From: Acidobacteriaceae bacterium
Lineage (GTDB): Bacteria; Acidobacteriota; Terriglobia; Terriglobales; Acidobacteriaceae
Length of the DNA: 64,000 bases
Assembly (NCBI GenBank): GCA_003134995.1
Contig: PLDC01000019.1
Coordinates: forward strand, 716,517 to 780,516
Reading direction: 5' to 3'
Position 1 is the first letter of the stretch; each line of letters starts with the position of its first letter. This document shows positions 17,425 to 26,079 of the stretch, in pieces. The position numbers and the translations under genes are program-made. The notes beneath the pieces were generated by a model. It had not been told where the DNA came from. It ran no database searches and saw only the letters and a program-made list of their open reading frames with translations.

Positions 17425-17903
17425 TGGATCTCCTCCGCCCGCACACCGGAAGGCAGCATATCCGGAACATAAGCTCGTCCAGCAAACGCCCGGAGGTGTC
17501 CTCCAACCTGCACCACCAATCCCGGCTGCTCAATCGCAACTGGACGCCGCGACACCCGCGGACCACTCCGCGCCTGCAACGCCGTCCGATACTGCTCGAA
17601 ATACCCACCTAACAATTGCCGCAAATCCGGCATCCACGGCCCGTTCCAGCCGATGGCGAAAACTTTGCCCTCAGCCGAAACATACTCCCGCACCAAAACC
17701 CCGTTGGCGGCCTGAATCTCATGCACCGTATAAGACTCCACCGCTTTCGTAGTTCGCGTTCCCTGCAAGTGAACTTGATCGGCATCGACCGACGCGCGAT
17801 CTCCACCCAAAGAAGCCCACGCCGGCAAGGCGCCCAAAATCAACAGCACCGCAGCCGCAATCCCTAATTTTGATTTGCTAAAACCTAACCGCACCTGAGA
17901 CAT
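17421..17903 (-). CDS. DUF2844 family exported protein
   Basis: A 160-residue exported protein with a signal peptide (AAAVLLILGALPAWA). It has the family pattern ASLGGD at the mature N-terminus, then YTVHEIQAANGVLVREYVS and GKVFAIGWNGPWMPDLRQLLG. The function of DUF2844 is unknown. It is the first gene of a two-gene operon and its stop overlaps the DUF3443 start (ATGA), so the two are probably made in fixed ratio. A role as partner or chaperone of the DUF3443 protein is only an inference from this pairing. Confidence 0.87.
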   Translation of the reverse strand: MSQVRLGFSKSKLGIAAAVLLILGALPAWASLGGDRASVDADQVHLQGTRTTKAVESYTVHEIQAANGVLVREYVSAEGKVFAIGWNGPWMPDLRQLLGGYFEQYRTALQARSGPRVSRRPVAIEQPGLVVQVGGHLRAFAGRAYVPDMLPSGVRAEEIQ

Positions 17904-18162
17904 ACCTGTACCTCTGATTCCTAGTGGCTGCGAAAGGTTAGATTAGCCGCGCATCCAGCAGGTTGGCTGAGAATCGTGAAAGTAGCTCATGTACTCGTGA
18001 TGTCGTCCGAGAGCGCAGCCGTTTTTCAGGCATAGCGATGGATCTCCCGCTGAACCGCCCCACCGCGTAAGCCGACGACCGCCGCCACCATGTACTTCTT
18101 TCTACTTACTTTTCGGCCAATTCAGGTTAAGATGTCAAACAACACTCGACCCTGGCTTCCCC

Positions 18163-19866
18163 ATGTCGGCCACCGCGCAGGCTTCTCGACCCGCTTCTCT
18201 CAACCGCCGCCGCCGTGTGCGTCAAAAGGTTCATGCGCCCGCCTACGCAACCTTCCGCGGCGATTCCAACACTGAGATGCTCGATCTCTACGAGGTGCTC
18301 GATATCAGTGAAGTCGGCGTGTCGCTGCAGTGCGCGTCGCCCATGGAGATCGACAAGCAACTCGAGTTATCTCTCGATCTAGCCGAAGCGCGCGGCCAAA
18401 TCAACGCCATCGCAAGGGTCGTGTGGTCCGACTCATCCGGCCGTGTCGGACTAGGTCTCGCCCCTCTGCCGGATTCCACTCTGCACCACTTCCGCGAGTG
18501 GCTGTTTCTTAACGCGATGGCCGGCGCCGCCAACGCCGCATCCGCCGCCGCGTCCGTGCCGCCTCAGTTTTTCGCAATCCGGCCCAGCTACACCGACACG
18601 CTCACCGCCGCAACCGCCGTGCAGCGAGAAGCTGAGTCTCTTGGCACTGACCTCGAAGCCATCCTTACTCTGATCGCTTTTCGTTCTCAATCCTTGCTTC
18701 GAGCTTCCGGCGCGGCCATCGCCCTGGCGCCAGAAAACCTCGAATCCCCGGTCGTCGAGAAAACTATCGCCGAAAAAACTATCGCCGAAATTATGACCTG
18801 CCGTGCCAGCGCCGGCCCCAGCGCTCCGCCCGTTGGCGCAACCCTGCAAGTGGGTGCAGGTTTCTCCGGAGAATGCGTGCGCACCGGCAACGTATCGCGC
18901 TGTGACGACACCGAGAGCGACGAATGCGTCGATCGCCAAAGTTGCCGTGCTCTCGGCATTCGCTCCATGCTAGCCGCTCCTCTGCGTTCAGACGAAAAAG
19001 TGATTGGCCTGCTCGAAGTATTTTCCGCGCAACCCCGCGCATTCGACGAGGGCGACAGCGCAGTGCTGCAGCGTTTTGCAGAAACGATTGTTGCCGCCGT
19101 CAATCGCGCAGCGTCGACAAACCATCCCGCTCAGCCTCCGCCCGCTCCAGAACCCTTTAAGGCCGCGCCCGGCAGTGTTCTCTTCGCTCATCCGCCCGCG
19201 GAAAGTTCCGAGACCAAGAACGCATCCGCCAACGAAGGTGAAGATAAAGTCGGCGGAGTCCATCTGCCCCGCGCGCATCTTTATTTGCTGATCTGCGCCG
19301 CCGCCACTATCGCGCTGGCACTCGGCTTCATTCTCGCCCCGTGGATTCAGCCCTGGATCCAGGATAAACTTCACGCGCGCGAGCGCAGCGGAGAACAAAC
19401 CGTCTTAGCTTCGTCGAGACCATCCGCCGACACTTCGCAATCGTCTTCAGTCGCCATCGATCCCAACAATTTCGCGCAACTCAGCAAACTTGCGATGCAA
19501 GGCGATCCCGCCGGAGAAAATGCGCTAGGTCTTCTCTACGCCCAAGGCGATGAAAAGCAAGCAGTCAAGCCAGACGACGCGGAAGCCGCCGCATGGTTTA
19601 CCAAAGCAGCCGAGCACGGCAATATCTCCGCGCAATACAAATTAGGATTGCTCTATTGGGGCGGTCACCACGGCTTGCCCAAAGACGCAAACAAAGCCTA
19701 CTTCTGGACGGTACTAGCCCGAGCCGGCGGCCAACCCGACAGCAAGGACCTGGCAAAAGTTCTAGCCAACGGGATGACGCGCTCCCAAGCCGCAGCCATA
19801 GAACAACAAGCCGAACTCTGGTACCAGCAACACGAATCCCACGGCAAACCAAGCCCAGCCCACTAA
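18163..19866 (+). CDS. PilZ-GAF-transmembrane-Sel1 repeat protein
   Basis: A 567-residue four-part protein. Residues ~14-112 are a PilZ domain with an Arg-rich RxxxR region (NRRRRVRQK) and LDISEVGVSL (DxSxxG), the c-di-GMP-binding pattern. Residues ~150-325 are a GAF domain with RCDDTESDE and SCRALGIRSMLAAPL. A transmembrane helix lies near residue 372 (ICAAATIALALGFILAPW). Residues ~445-555 carry Sel1-type repeats (GDPAGENALGLLYAQG, AAAWFTKAAEHGNISAQYKLGLLYWGG) outside the membrane. A 15-bp duplication at 18757-18786 inserts a repeated EKTIA inside the GAF loop. The layout suggests cytoplasmic signals relayed to a periplasmic protein-binding domain. Confidence 0.82.
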   Translation: MSATAQASRPASLNRRRRVRQKVHAPAYATFRGDSNTEMLDLYEVLDISEVGVSLQCASPMEIDKQLELSLDLAEARGQINAIARVVWSDSSGRVGLGLAPLPDSTLHHFREWLFLNAMAGAANAASAAASVPPQFFAIRPSYTDTLTAATAVQREAESLGTDLEAILTLIAFRSQSLLRASGAAIALAPENLESPVVEKTIAEKTIAEIMTCRASAGPSAPPVGATLQVGAGFSGECVRTGNVSRCDDTESDECVDRQSCRALGIRSMLAAPLRSDEKVIGLLEVFSAQPRAFDEGDSAVLQRFAETIVAAVNRAASTNHPAQPPPAPEPFKAAPGSVLFAHPPAESSETKNASANEGEDKVGGVHLPRAHLYLLICAAATIALALGFILAPWIQPWIQDKLHARERSGEQTVLASSRPSADTSQSSSVAIDPNNFAQLSKLAMQGDPAGENALGLLYAQGDEKQAVKPDDAEAAAWFTKAAEHGNISAQYKLGLLYWGGHHGLPKDANKAYFWTVLARAGGQPDSKDLAKVLANGMTRSQAAAIEQQAELWYQQHESHGKPSPAH

Positions 19867-19870
19867 AAAT

Positions 19871-19979
19871 CACTCTGTCATCCTGAAAACACTCTGTCAT
19901 CCCCAGCCGAGACACGTTGTCATCCTGAGCGCAGCAGATGATTCGCGAAGCGAACCATCTGCGGAGTCGAAGGACCCCC
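19871..19979 (+). repeat. GTCATCCTGAGC-type dispersed repeat
   Basis: Three GTCATCC starts occur here, the last extending from 19918 through an inner inverted repeat (AGATG.TTCGC...GCGAA.CATCT) to GAAGGACCCC. The same element, differently degraded, appears at 25622, 42008, 46039 and 46817. All copies are intergenic. Confidence 0.8.
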
Positions 19980-20060
19980 AACCCGCCCGCGCCGCCGCAT
20001 CAAGGCGTTTCTACCAAGGATCGCGGCTTAAATCCGAGAGCAAACAAAACTCAAATACCA

Positions 20061-20136
20061 GCCGAAGCCGAGAGCCAGAAGCCGAGAGCCGGAAGCCCGA
20101 AGCCGGAAGCCCGAAGCCCGAAGCCGGAAGCCCGAC
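20061..20136 (+). repeat. Low-complexity tandem repeat (agccggaagcccga)
   Basis: Imperfect 7-bp and 14-bp units of agccgga/agcccga fill most of this stretch, directly upstream of the radical SAM gene. A shorter copy of the same tract lies at about 37571-37602. Confidence 0.8.
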
Positions 20137-20172
20137 CGACTCAGCAAGCGCTAAAATAAGGCTAGAGAAAAA

Positions 20173-21309
20173 GTGCCCACCCTCCGCACCATCCTCGACC
20201 AGCAAGTCCGCGAAGCCGATCCCACTCTCTACGAAAAGCTGGACAACAACCGCGTGCGCTGCTTCTCCTGCGGACATTGCTGTCCCATCCCCGAAGGCCA
20301 GCCCGGAGTCTGCAAAGTTCGGTATAACCGCGGCGGAACTCTCTACGTCCCCTGGGGATACACCGCCAGCACCCAATGCGATCCAGTAGAAAAAAAACCA
20401 TTCTTCCACGCCCATCCCGGAGCGCTAGCCTACAGCTTCGGCATGCTCGGCTGCGACCTCCACTGCTCTTACTGCCAGAACTGGGTAACAAGTCAGGCCC
20501 TGCGCGATCCCAGCGCAGTCTCGCTTCCGCAACAAGCCTCGCCCGAACTTTTAGTCCGAGACGCGATCGCACAAGGCGCAAAAATTCTAGTCAGCACCTA
20601 CAACGAGCCACTCATCACCAGCGAATGGGCAGTAGCCGTCTTCAAACAAGCCAAAGCTGCCGGACTAATCACCGGCTTCGTCTCCAACGGCAACGGCACT
20701 CCGCAAGTCCTCGAATACCTGCGCCCCTGGCTCGATCTGTACAAAGTAGATCTGAAAAGTTTCGACGACCGCCACTATCACGAGCTAGGCGGACGCATCG
20801 GCCCCATCCTGGACAGCATCCGCCGCATTCACCAGATGGGCCTCTGGCTGGAGATCGTCACGCTCCTGATCCCCGGCTTCAACGACGACCCCGACGAACT
20901 CCGCCGCCTAACCGAATTCCTGGCAGCCATCTCGCCCGATATCCCCTGGCACGTAACCGCCTTCCACGGCGATTACAAAATGCAAAACGACGTAGCGCGC
21001 GATACAAACGCCGAAGACCTGCTGCAAGCTGCCGAAATCGGCCGCGACTCCGGACTCCGTTACATCTACCCCGGCAATCTCCCCGGCAAAGTAGGCGAAC
21101 GCGAAAACACGCACTGCCCGCAATGCCATAAAACTTTAATCGAGCGCTACGGCTACCTGATCAAGAACTACGCGCTAACCCCAGACGGCCGTTGCCCCAA
21201 CTGCAAAACCGCAATCCCCGGCCGCTGGTCCACCCATTTCGAAGGCCAAATCGCCTCCCGCCCATTCTCGCCGCGCGATTCCGTCCGAAATTTTGTTCGT
21301 ATCTCCTAA
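20173..21309 (+). CDS. amrS: AmmeMemoRadiSam-system radical SAM enzyme
   Basis: A 378-residue radical SAM protein. CDLHCSYC (within MLGCDLHCSYCQNW) is the CxxxCxxC cluster motif. It is preceded by a Cys-rich segment (CFSCGHCCPIPEGQPGVCKVR) typical of AmrS. VSTYNEPLITSEW, FVSNGNGTPQVLEYL and DLYKVDLKSFDD complete the partial TIM barrel. A C-terminal zinc-ribbon-like segment has CPQC and CPNC pairs. The family is related to pyruvate formate-lyase activating enzymes and is usually linked to AMMECR1 and Memo proteins; neither is in this window. The GTG at 20173 is the likely start. It is transcribed toward the sigma-factor gene. Confidence 0.88.
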   Translation: MPTLRTILDQQVREADPTLYEKLDNNRVRCFSCGHCCPIPEGQPGVCKVRYNRGGTLYVPWGYTASTQCDPVEKKPFFHAHPGALAYSFGMLGCDLHCSYCQNWVTSQALRDPSAVSLPQQASPELLVRDAIAQGAKILVSTYNEPLITSEWAVAVFKQAKAAGLITGFVSNGNGTPQVLEYLRPWLDLYKVDLKSFDDRHYHELGGRIGPILDSIRRIHQMGLWLEIVTLLIPGFNDDPDELRRLTEFLAAISPDIPWHVTAFHGDYKMQNDVARDTNAEDLLQAAEIGRDSGLRYIYPGNLPGKVGERENTHCPQCHKTLIERYGYLIKNYALTPDGRCPNCKTAIPGRWSTHFEGQIASRPFSPRDSVRNFVRIS

Positions 21310-21343
21310 AATATCTGAGCCCCTGTTTCGTCTACACAAGTAG

Positions 21344-21928
21344 ATGGAGCAGACGCTGAGCGCAAACTCGATGACCAGCCAGCAGGACGAATCCATCTCC
21401 GAAGTCGTCAAGCAAGAAAAGCAGCGGCTTCGGAACTTCATTCGTTCGCGCGTGCAAGATCCGCTGGATGCAGAAGACATTCTTCAGGAGGTTTTCTACG
21501 AACTGGTAGTGGCATTCCGCTTGATGCAGCCGCTCGATCACGTTGCCGCATGGCTGTTCCGCGTAGCGAGAAATCGCATCACCGATCGCTTTCGCAAGAA
21601 AAAGCCAGATGCATCGCTCGATACTCAGCCGGCAATTGTCGACGATGAAGAGCCGCTTCTACTGCGGGAACTGCTCCCGTCGCCAGATGCCGGGCCAGAA
21701 GCGGCGTATGCGCGAAGCGTGCTGGTGCAAGAACTCGAAGAAGCGCTGGACGATTTACCGAAAGAACAGCGCGACGTATTTATCGCTCACGAGATCGAAG
21801 GCCGCAGCTTCAAGGACCTTGCGGCAGAAACCGGCGTAAGCGTGAATACGCTGCTCTCCCGCAAAACGCTACGCCGTGTTGCATCTGCGCGAACAGCTAC
21901 AGGAAATCTACGACGAATTCGTACATGA
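21344..21928 (+). CDS. ECF-type RNA polymerase sigma factor with 3' frameshift
   Basis: A 194-residue sigma-70 factor. Region 2 is seen in DAEDILQEVFYELVVAF and AWLFRVARNRITDRFRKKKP. Region 4 is seen in LPKEQRDVFIAHEIEGRSFKDLAAETGVSVNTLLSRK. After that Lys the frame turns into an unlikely Arg-rich tail. If one A of the AAAA run at 21863-21866 is removed, the sequence continues RYAVLHLREQLQEIYDEF and stops at 21930-21932, as expected for this family. The gene therefore carries a +1 frameshift or a base-call error in its last ~20 codons. The downstream small membrane protein, 52 bases away, is a candidate partner or anti-sigma component. Confidence 0.85.
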   Translation: MEQTLSANSMTSQQDESISEVVKQEKQRLRNFIRSRVQDPLDAEDILQEVFYELVVAFRLMQPLDHVAAWLFRVARNRITDRFRKKKPDASLDTQPAIVDDEEPLLLRELLPSPDAGPEAAYARSVLVQELEEALDDLPKEQRDVFIAHEIEGRSFKDLAAETGVSVNTLLSRKTLRRVASARTATGNLRRIRT

Positions 21929-21980
21929 ATGATTCGAATCCGAATGACCGAAACGAAAAATTGAAAGGACAGGATAAGAA

Positions 21981-22337
21981 ATGAAAAGCAGATGGATCGT
22001 AAGAGGAGTCGAGATCGTATTGCTCGGTATCATCATTTTCTTCGGCGTAGTAGTTGGCCTCGGCGAAGCCGTTTTGCAGCTATGGAATTGGCTGATGCCC
22101 AGCCTCTTCGGCCTGCACCAAATCACCTTTTGGCAAGCCGTCGGCGTCATGGCCCTGAGCTGGATTCTCTTCGGCAAAGCCTTCCTGGGCGGGCGCCCCT
22201 ACGGTCGCCACTGGCGCGGCCGCATGAGAGACCGCTGGGAGCGCATGTCCCCCGAAGAACGCGAGCAATTCCGCCAAGCCATGCGCCAACGCTGCGGCAG
22301 CATCGGCCAACCATCGACTGCAGAGCCGAAGGCGTGA
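21981..22337 (+). CDS. Small membrane protein beside sigma factor
   Basis: A 118-residue protein preceded by a purine-rich ribosome-binding region (AGGACAGGATAAGAA). It has two predicted membrane helices (residues ~10-35 and ~50-68) followed by a strongly basic cytoplasmic tail with RWERMSPEEREQFRQAM. No zinc-binding anti-sigma motif is present. The position directly after the ECF sigma factor suggests cotranscription and perhaps a role in sensing or restraining it. The family is unrecognised. Confidence 0.65.
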   Translation: MKSRWIVRGVEIVLLGIIIFFGVVVGLGEAVLQLWNWLMPSLFGLHQITFWQAVGVMALSWILFGKAFLGGRPYGRHWRGRMRDRWERMSPEEREQFRQAMRQRCGSIGQPSTAEPKA

Positions 22338-22382
22338 GCGATCCAGGTGCGGGCTGGCTCAGTCATAGATTAGCCTTGAAAG

Positions 22383-22402
22383 GGCGCGGCTTCAGCCGCG
22401 CC
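22383..22402. repeat. REP-like hairpin GGC...TTCAGCC family
   Basis: GGCGCGGCTTCAGCCGCGCC is a perfect 9-bp stem with a TC loop, 46 bases after the small membrane gene. It may also act as a transcription terminator, but no T-run follows. Confidence 0.75.
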
Positions 22403-22534
22403 GCCAGCGCCCCAAAGCCAATCGCTGCTTTGAGCCGCTGAGGCGCCCCAACTTTAGCCGCTACCCAGCGACGCTCCTGTTTCGCCAACGCTTACAGTTA
22501 GATTAGAATCAAGAACTCTGAACCTCGGCCATTC

Positions 22535-23137
22535 ATGCGAAGAACTCTAGCCCTCAGTTCGTGTCTCGCCTCGCTTTTGTTGCTGAGTTCCTGCTCCCCG
22601 CGCGACTTCCTAACCCGCCGCCTCGCTGCCGATCTAATCTCCACGTCCGAAACATTCCGCGCCCAGCAGCAGTTCGAACTTCGCACCGGAGTCATCTCCA
22701 ACGAAGACTACCGCTCTCCATCCTACCGAGCCCTACAGCATCACGGATGGATCTCCGCCACCAACGCCCCATGCCCGCCGGCTAAATCCCCGCCCCTCTG
22801 CTGGGACGTCACACTAACCCCCGCAGGCGTAGACGCGATGCAAAGCCTGATCGTACCCGGCGACGCCGAAAAACAATCCTTCACCATCACCGCCGCCCAC
22901 CGCGAACTCATCGCCATCACCGGCATCGCCAAGCAGGGCAACACCGCCGAAGTTGAATTCACCTGGCGATGGCTTCCCGCAAACGAAGTCGGAGCAGCCC
23001 TCTACCCCACCAGCATCCACTACCGCTCCAAAACAATCCTCAGCGACTACGACGACGGCTGGCGCATAGTGCAAAGCAACACTCATCCCGCCCAGCCTTT
23101 GGACGAAGCCCTAAAAAACGCCGAGCAATCCCAATGA
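22535..23137 (+). CDS. Putative lipoprotein of unknown function
   Basis: A 200-residue protein with a clear lipoprotein signal (SLLLLSSCSPRDF; lipid-modified Cys near residue 20). The mature part alternates short strands, including ITAAHRELIAITGIAKQGNTAEVEFTW and SIHYRSKTILSDYDDGWRIV. These read like a small beta-rich domain of the NTF2 or DUF4878 kind, though assignment is uncertain. It stands alone between the sigma operon and the peptidase gene. The cellular role is unknown; the membrane anchor is the only firm prediction. Confidence 0.7.
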   Translation: MRRTLALSSCLASLLLLSSCSPRDFLTRRLAADLISTSETFRAQQQFELRTGVISNEDYRSPSYRALQHHGWISATNAPCPPAKSPPLCWDVTLTPAGVDAMQSLIVPGDAEKQSFTITAAHRELIAITGIAKQGNTAEVEFTWRWLPANEVGAALYPTSIHYRSKTILSDYDDGWRIVQSNTHPAQPLDEALKNAEQSQ

Positions 23138-23260
23138 TCTGGATCTACCCCGTGTAACCCCGTGACCTCCGTGGTAAAAGTTCCTAGCTGAGAGCAGCAC
23201 GAACCCGAAAGCTTGCCCAGAACAAATCCACGTTGTATAACCCTAGCTTCCACCAGCGCC

Positions 23261-25459
23261 ATGAGAATCTCAAAACATCTCCTGCTGTTATCACTGATCA
23301 CGACAACGCTAGCCGTAGCCGACACCAAGCCCAAGTTAACTCTCGACGAATTCTTCAACTCCGTCGACTACCCAGCCATAGCCATCTCCCCCGACGGCAA
23401 CTCGGTAGTTATCGAGGTCGAGCGCCCCGACTGGGACCAGAAAATCTTCCGCACCGACCTCTGGCTCTACCGCGACGCAAGCAACAATGCATCATCAACC
23501 AACCCAGCCTTAATCCAACTAACCCAGTCCGGCCACGACACCGAACCAAAGTGGTCGCCAGACGGCCGCTGGATCGCCTTCCTCTCCGAGCGCAAACCCA
23601 CCTCAGAAAAAGATTCCGACTCAGACGATGACAAAGCCAAAAATAAAGACAAAAACGACAAAGGAGAAACCGCCCAGATCTACCTGATCTCTCCCGCCGG
23701 AGGCGAATCCATCCCGCTCACCAAGGGCGAAGAAGAAGTGCATACGTTCTCCTGGTCCGCCGACTCCCACACAATTTATTTCTCCACCCGCAACCCCTGG
23801 ACCAAAGCTCAAAAAGACGCGTACAAGAAACAATGGAAAGACGTCGTGCAATACCGCACCGCCGAACGCGGAGACACTATCTTCGCCCTAAACGTCACCA
23901 CGGCACTAACTAACCACACCGCCCAAGCCACCAAAGAAGAATCCGAGGCCGAAAAAGAATCCGACACAACTCCCGGCGCGCGCCCCATAGCAACGTCTCC
24001 CCTCCGAGTGTCAGCCCTAGAAACATCTCCCGACGGAACCAAGCTAGCCTTCCTAACCACCCCCATCAACCAGCGCCAGGAAAAAGCCGAAGACGTAGAA
24101 ATCTACGCCCTAGATCTAAACGCAGCGCCGCAGTCCGAGCCAGCAACGACCAGCGCAAACAATCCCACGCAGCCGCGCCAACTTACCCACAACCAGGCTC
24201 TAGAACAAAAGCTCCGCTGGGCCAACGACAGCCGCCACATTTTCTTCACCGTAGAAGTAGGAGACGTCTCCGGCCCCTACCGCGACATACAGCCCCACCT
24301 ATATTGGGTTGACACAGAAACCTCCACCATCACCCAATGGGCCAAAGACTTCATCGGACCAGTCGACCACTACGCCGTAACCGCCGACCAAGTCCTAACC
24401 TCAGCCCGCATCGGCACCGAAGTCCCCATGTACTCCGTCTCGCAGCCCAACCAGCAACTCCACAAACTCAACACCTGGCAAGGCACCTACGAAACAATAT
24501 CCGCAACCCAGCACTCCCCGCGCATCGCCTTCGTCTATTCCTCATTGCAAAAGCCCGCCGAAATTTATTTAGCCGACAGCCCCGACAAACTAGCCGAAGC
24601 CCGCCCCATCACGAACTTCAACAAACTCTTCACCGAGCGCGAACTCCCGCAAGGCAAGCCCTACCGCTGGAAGGCCGACGACGGCGCCACAATTGAAGGC
24701 ATGTTGATTTATCCGCCAGGCAGCTTTGAACCAGGAAAGCCCGAGGCCAAAAATCTCCCGCTCTTCACCTTCATTCACGGAGGTCCCGCCGACGCCGACG
24801 GCAACCACTTCGCAGCCGACTGGTATCAGTGGTCCGCTCTAGCCGCCACCAACGGATGGCTCGTCTTCGAGCCCAATTACCGCGGCTCCGCCGGATACGG
24901 CGACAAGTTCCTCCAGCAAATTGTTCCGCAAATAGTCTCGCGCCCGGGCAAAGATATTCTCGAAGGCATCGACGCCCTGATCAAAGAAGGCATAGCCGAT
25001 CCCGACCATCTAACCATCGGCGGCTACAGTTACGGAGGCTACATGACCAACTGGCTCATCACCCAAACCACGCGCTTCAAAGCCGCCGTCACCGGAGCAG
25101 GCGCGGTCGAGCACATCGGCAACTGGGGCAACGACGATACCACCATGGACGACGCCTACTTCCTCGGAGGCCGCCCCTGGGAAGCCCAGCAGCGCTATCA
25201 CGACGAAGCCGCCATCTTCCAAATCAACAAAGTCCGCACCCCCACCCACATGGTAGCCGGCGCCAACGACATCCGAGTAGCAGTAATGGAAGACTATCTC
25301 CTGGAGCACGCCCTCTATTCGCTAGGCATCCCAAACAAGCTCCTGATCTTCCCCGGCGAAGGCCACAGCCTCGACAAAAATCCCTGGCACGGAAAAATAA
25401 AAGTCCGCGAAGAACTACTCTGGCTCCAAAAATACGGCGGCGTCCCGGCAGGGAACTAA
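23261..25459 (+). CDS. S9-family prolyl oligopeptidase-type serine peptidase
   Basis: A 732-residue exported serine peptidase. The ATG at 23261 is chosen because it opens a normal signal peptide (KHLLLLSLITTTLAVA). An upstream in-frame TTG at 23213 would bury that signal. An N-terminal beta-propeller is visible in repeats such as AISPDGNSVV, PKWSPDGRWIAFLSER and ETSPDGTKLAFLT, with a charged Asp/Lys insertion near residue 130. The C-terminal alpha/beta-hydrolase domain supplies Ser590 in GGYSYGGYM, the Asp in AGANDIRV and the His in GEGHSL. Enzymes of this class (DPP4 or acylaminoacyl-peptidase type) degrade oligopeptides in the periplasm. The long gap downstream is filled with repeats. Confidence 0.9.
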   Translation: MRISKHLLLLSLITTTLAVADTKPKLTLDEFFNSVDYPAIAISPDGNSVVIEVERPDWDQKIFRTDLWLYRDASNNASSTNPALIQLTQSGHDTEPKWSPDGRWIAFLSERKPTSEKDSDSDDDKAKNKDKNDKGETAQIYLISPAGGESIPLTKGEEEVHTFSWSADSHTIYFSTRNPWTKAQKDAYKKQWKDVVQYRTAERGDTIFALNVTTALTNHTAQATKEESEAEKESDTTPGARPIATSPLRVSALETSPDGTKLAFLTTPINQRQEKAEDVEIYALDLNAAPQSEPATTSANNPTQPRQLTHNQALEQKLRWANDSRHIFFTVEVGDVSGPYRDIQPHLYWVDTETSTITQWAKDFIGPVDHYAVTADQVLTSARIGTEVPMYSVSQPNQQLHKLNTWQGTYETISATQHSPRIAFVYSSLQKPAEIYLADSPDKLAEARPITNFNKLFTERELPQGKPYRWKADDGATIEGMLIYPPGSFEPGKPEAKNLPLFTFIHGGPADADGNHFAADWYQWSALAATNGWLVFEPNYRGSAGYGDKFLQQIVPQIVSRPGKDILEGIDALIKEGIADPDHLTIGGYSYGGYMTNWLITQTTRFKAAVTGAGAVEHIGNWGNDDTTMDDAYFLGGRPWEAQQRYHDEAAIFQINKVRTPTHMVAGANDIRVAVMEDYLLEHALYSLGIPNKLLIFPGEGHSLDKNPWHGKIKVREELLWLQKYGGVPAGN

Positions 25460-25510
25460 GTCCACTAAGTCCTCTGGGATAAAGATACGGAAACCGACCA
25501 CCGGTCCCCA

Positions 25511-25560
25511 GCCCCGAAGGGGCGACATATTACAGCCCCGGACGTAAGTCCGGGGTATGC
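25511..25560. repeat. Double-hairpin intergenic element, copy 1
   Basis: The element combines a mini-hairpin CCCC-GAA-GGGG, a spacer cgacatat, and the hairpin CCCCGGACGTAAGTCCGGGG with a GTAA tetraloop. Copy 2 at 25811 keeps the order and spacing. A single mini-hairpin, GTCCCGCAGGGAC, follows at about 25577. Confidence 0.85.
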
Positions 25561-25621
25561 TCATGAAAAGGGAACCAAGTCCCGCAGGGACGACACAACT
25601 CACTGAAGAGCCAAAACAAAA

Positions 25622-25668
25622 TTGTCATCCAGAGGAGGGCGTTCTTTGCCCGACGAAGGACCCCGGGC
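25622..25668 (+). repeat. GTCATCC-type dispersed repeat, short copy
   Basis: The sequence tgtcatccagaggagggcg and the ending gaaggaccccggg match the ends of the family seen at 42008 and 46039; the middle is shortened. Confidence 0.65.
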
Positions 25669-25810
25669 CATCATGCACGACCACAAACGCCGAAAGGAGT
25701 TTCCAGCAAAGAACTACGGGGTTCCGACTTCGTGTCCAACTGTGAATTTCGCAGGATCAAAGCGTGCAGCACCGCGACCGGCAAAAAAGACGCAGCCCGC
25801 CCCACCCAAC

Positions 25811-25866
25811 CCCAGTCCCGAAGGGACGACATATGAAAGCCCCGGACGTAAGTCCGGGGTGAGCTC
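25811..25866. repeat. Double-hairpin intergenic element, copy 2
   Basis: The mini-hairpin is TCCC-GAA-GGGA, so the first and last bases changed together relative to copy 1 (C-G to T-A). The CGACATAT spacer and the 20-base GTAA hairpin are identical. A further mini-hairpin, GTCCCGTAGGGAC, lies at about 25881. Confidence 0.85.
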
Positions 25867-25960
25867 GATAAAAAAGGAACCGAGTCCCGTAGGGACGGAA
25901 TAAATGGTACCCACTTCGACACGAGCTCGTTCGAGGAACTTGCACCAGAAATTGTGCAGG

Positions 25961-26041
25961 TTGTGCACAGCCGTCCACATCTTTTCGAGGTCATCCACAG
26001 GAAATGCACAATATCCACTGCAATTTCGCTTTTTATTCACA
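25961..26041 (+). other. Array of DnaA-box-like sites
   Basis: Within 81 bases lie TTGTGCACA (25961), TCATCCACA (25991), AAATGCACA (26002), ATATCCACT (26011) and TTATTCACA (26033). The last matches the TTATNCACA consensus exactly. All point the same way and are spaced by roughly whole helical turns. TTTTCCACA and CCTTCCACA recur at 27774 and 27784, on the far side of the GGDEF gene. No dnaA, dnaN or rpmH is nearby, so this is not the usual chromosomal origin. It may be a plasmid or element origin, or an operator array. Confidence 0.4.
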
Positions 26042-26079
26042 CCTGGTTATGAGCTAATAGGCGATAGAAAGGAGAAACC

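Noticed and set aside
25494-25903. CRISPR array
   Set aside because: Repeats are hairpin elements of unequal spacing without uniform spacers, and no cas gene is present.
25961-26041. Chromosomal replication origin
   Set aside because: DnaA-box-like sites are present, but dnaA, dnaN, rpmH and an AT-rich unwinding region are not.
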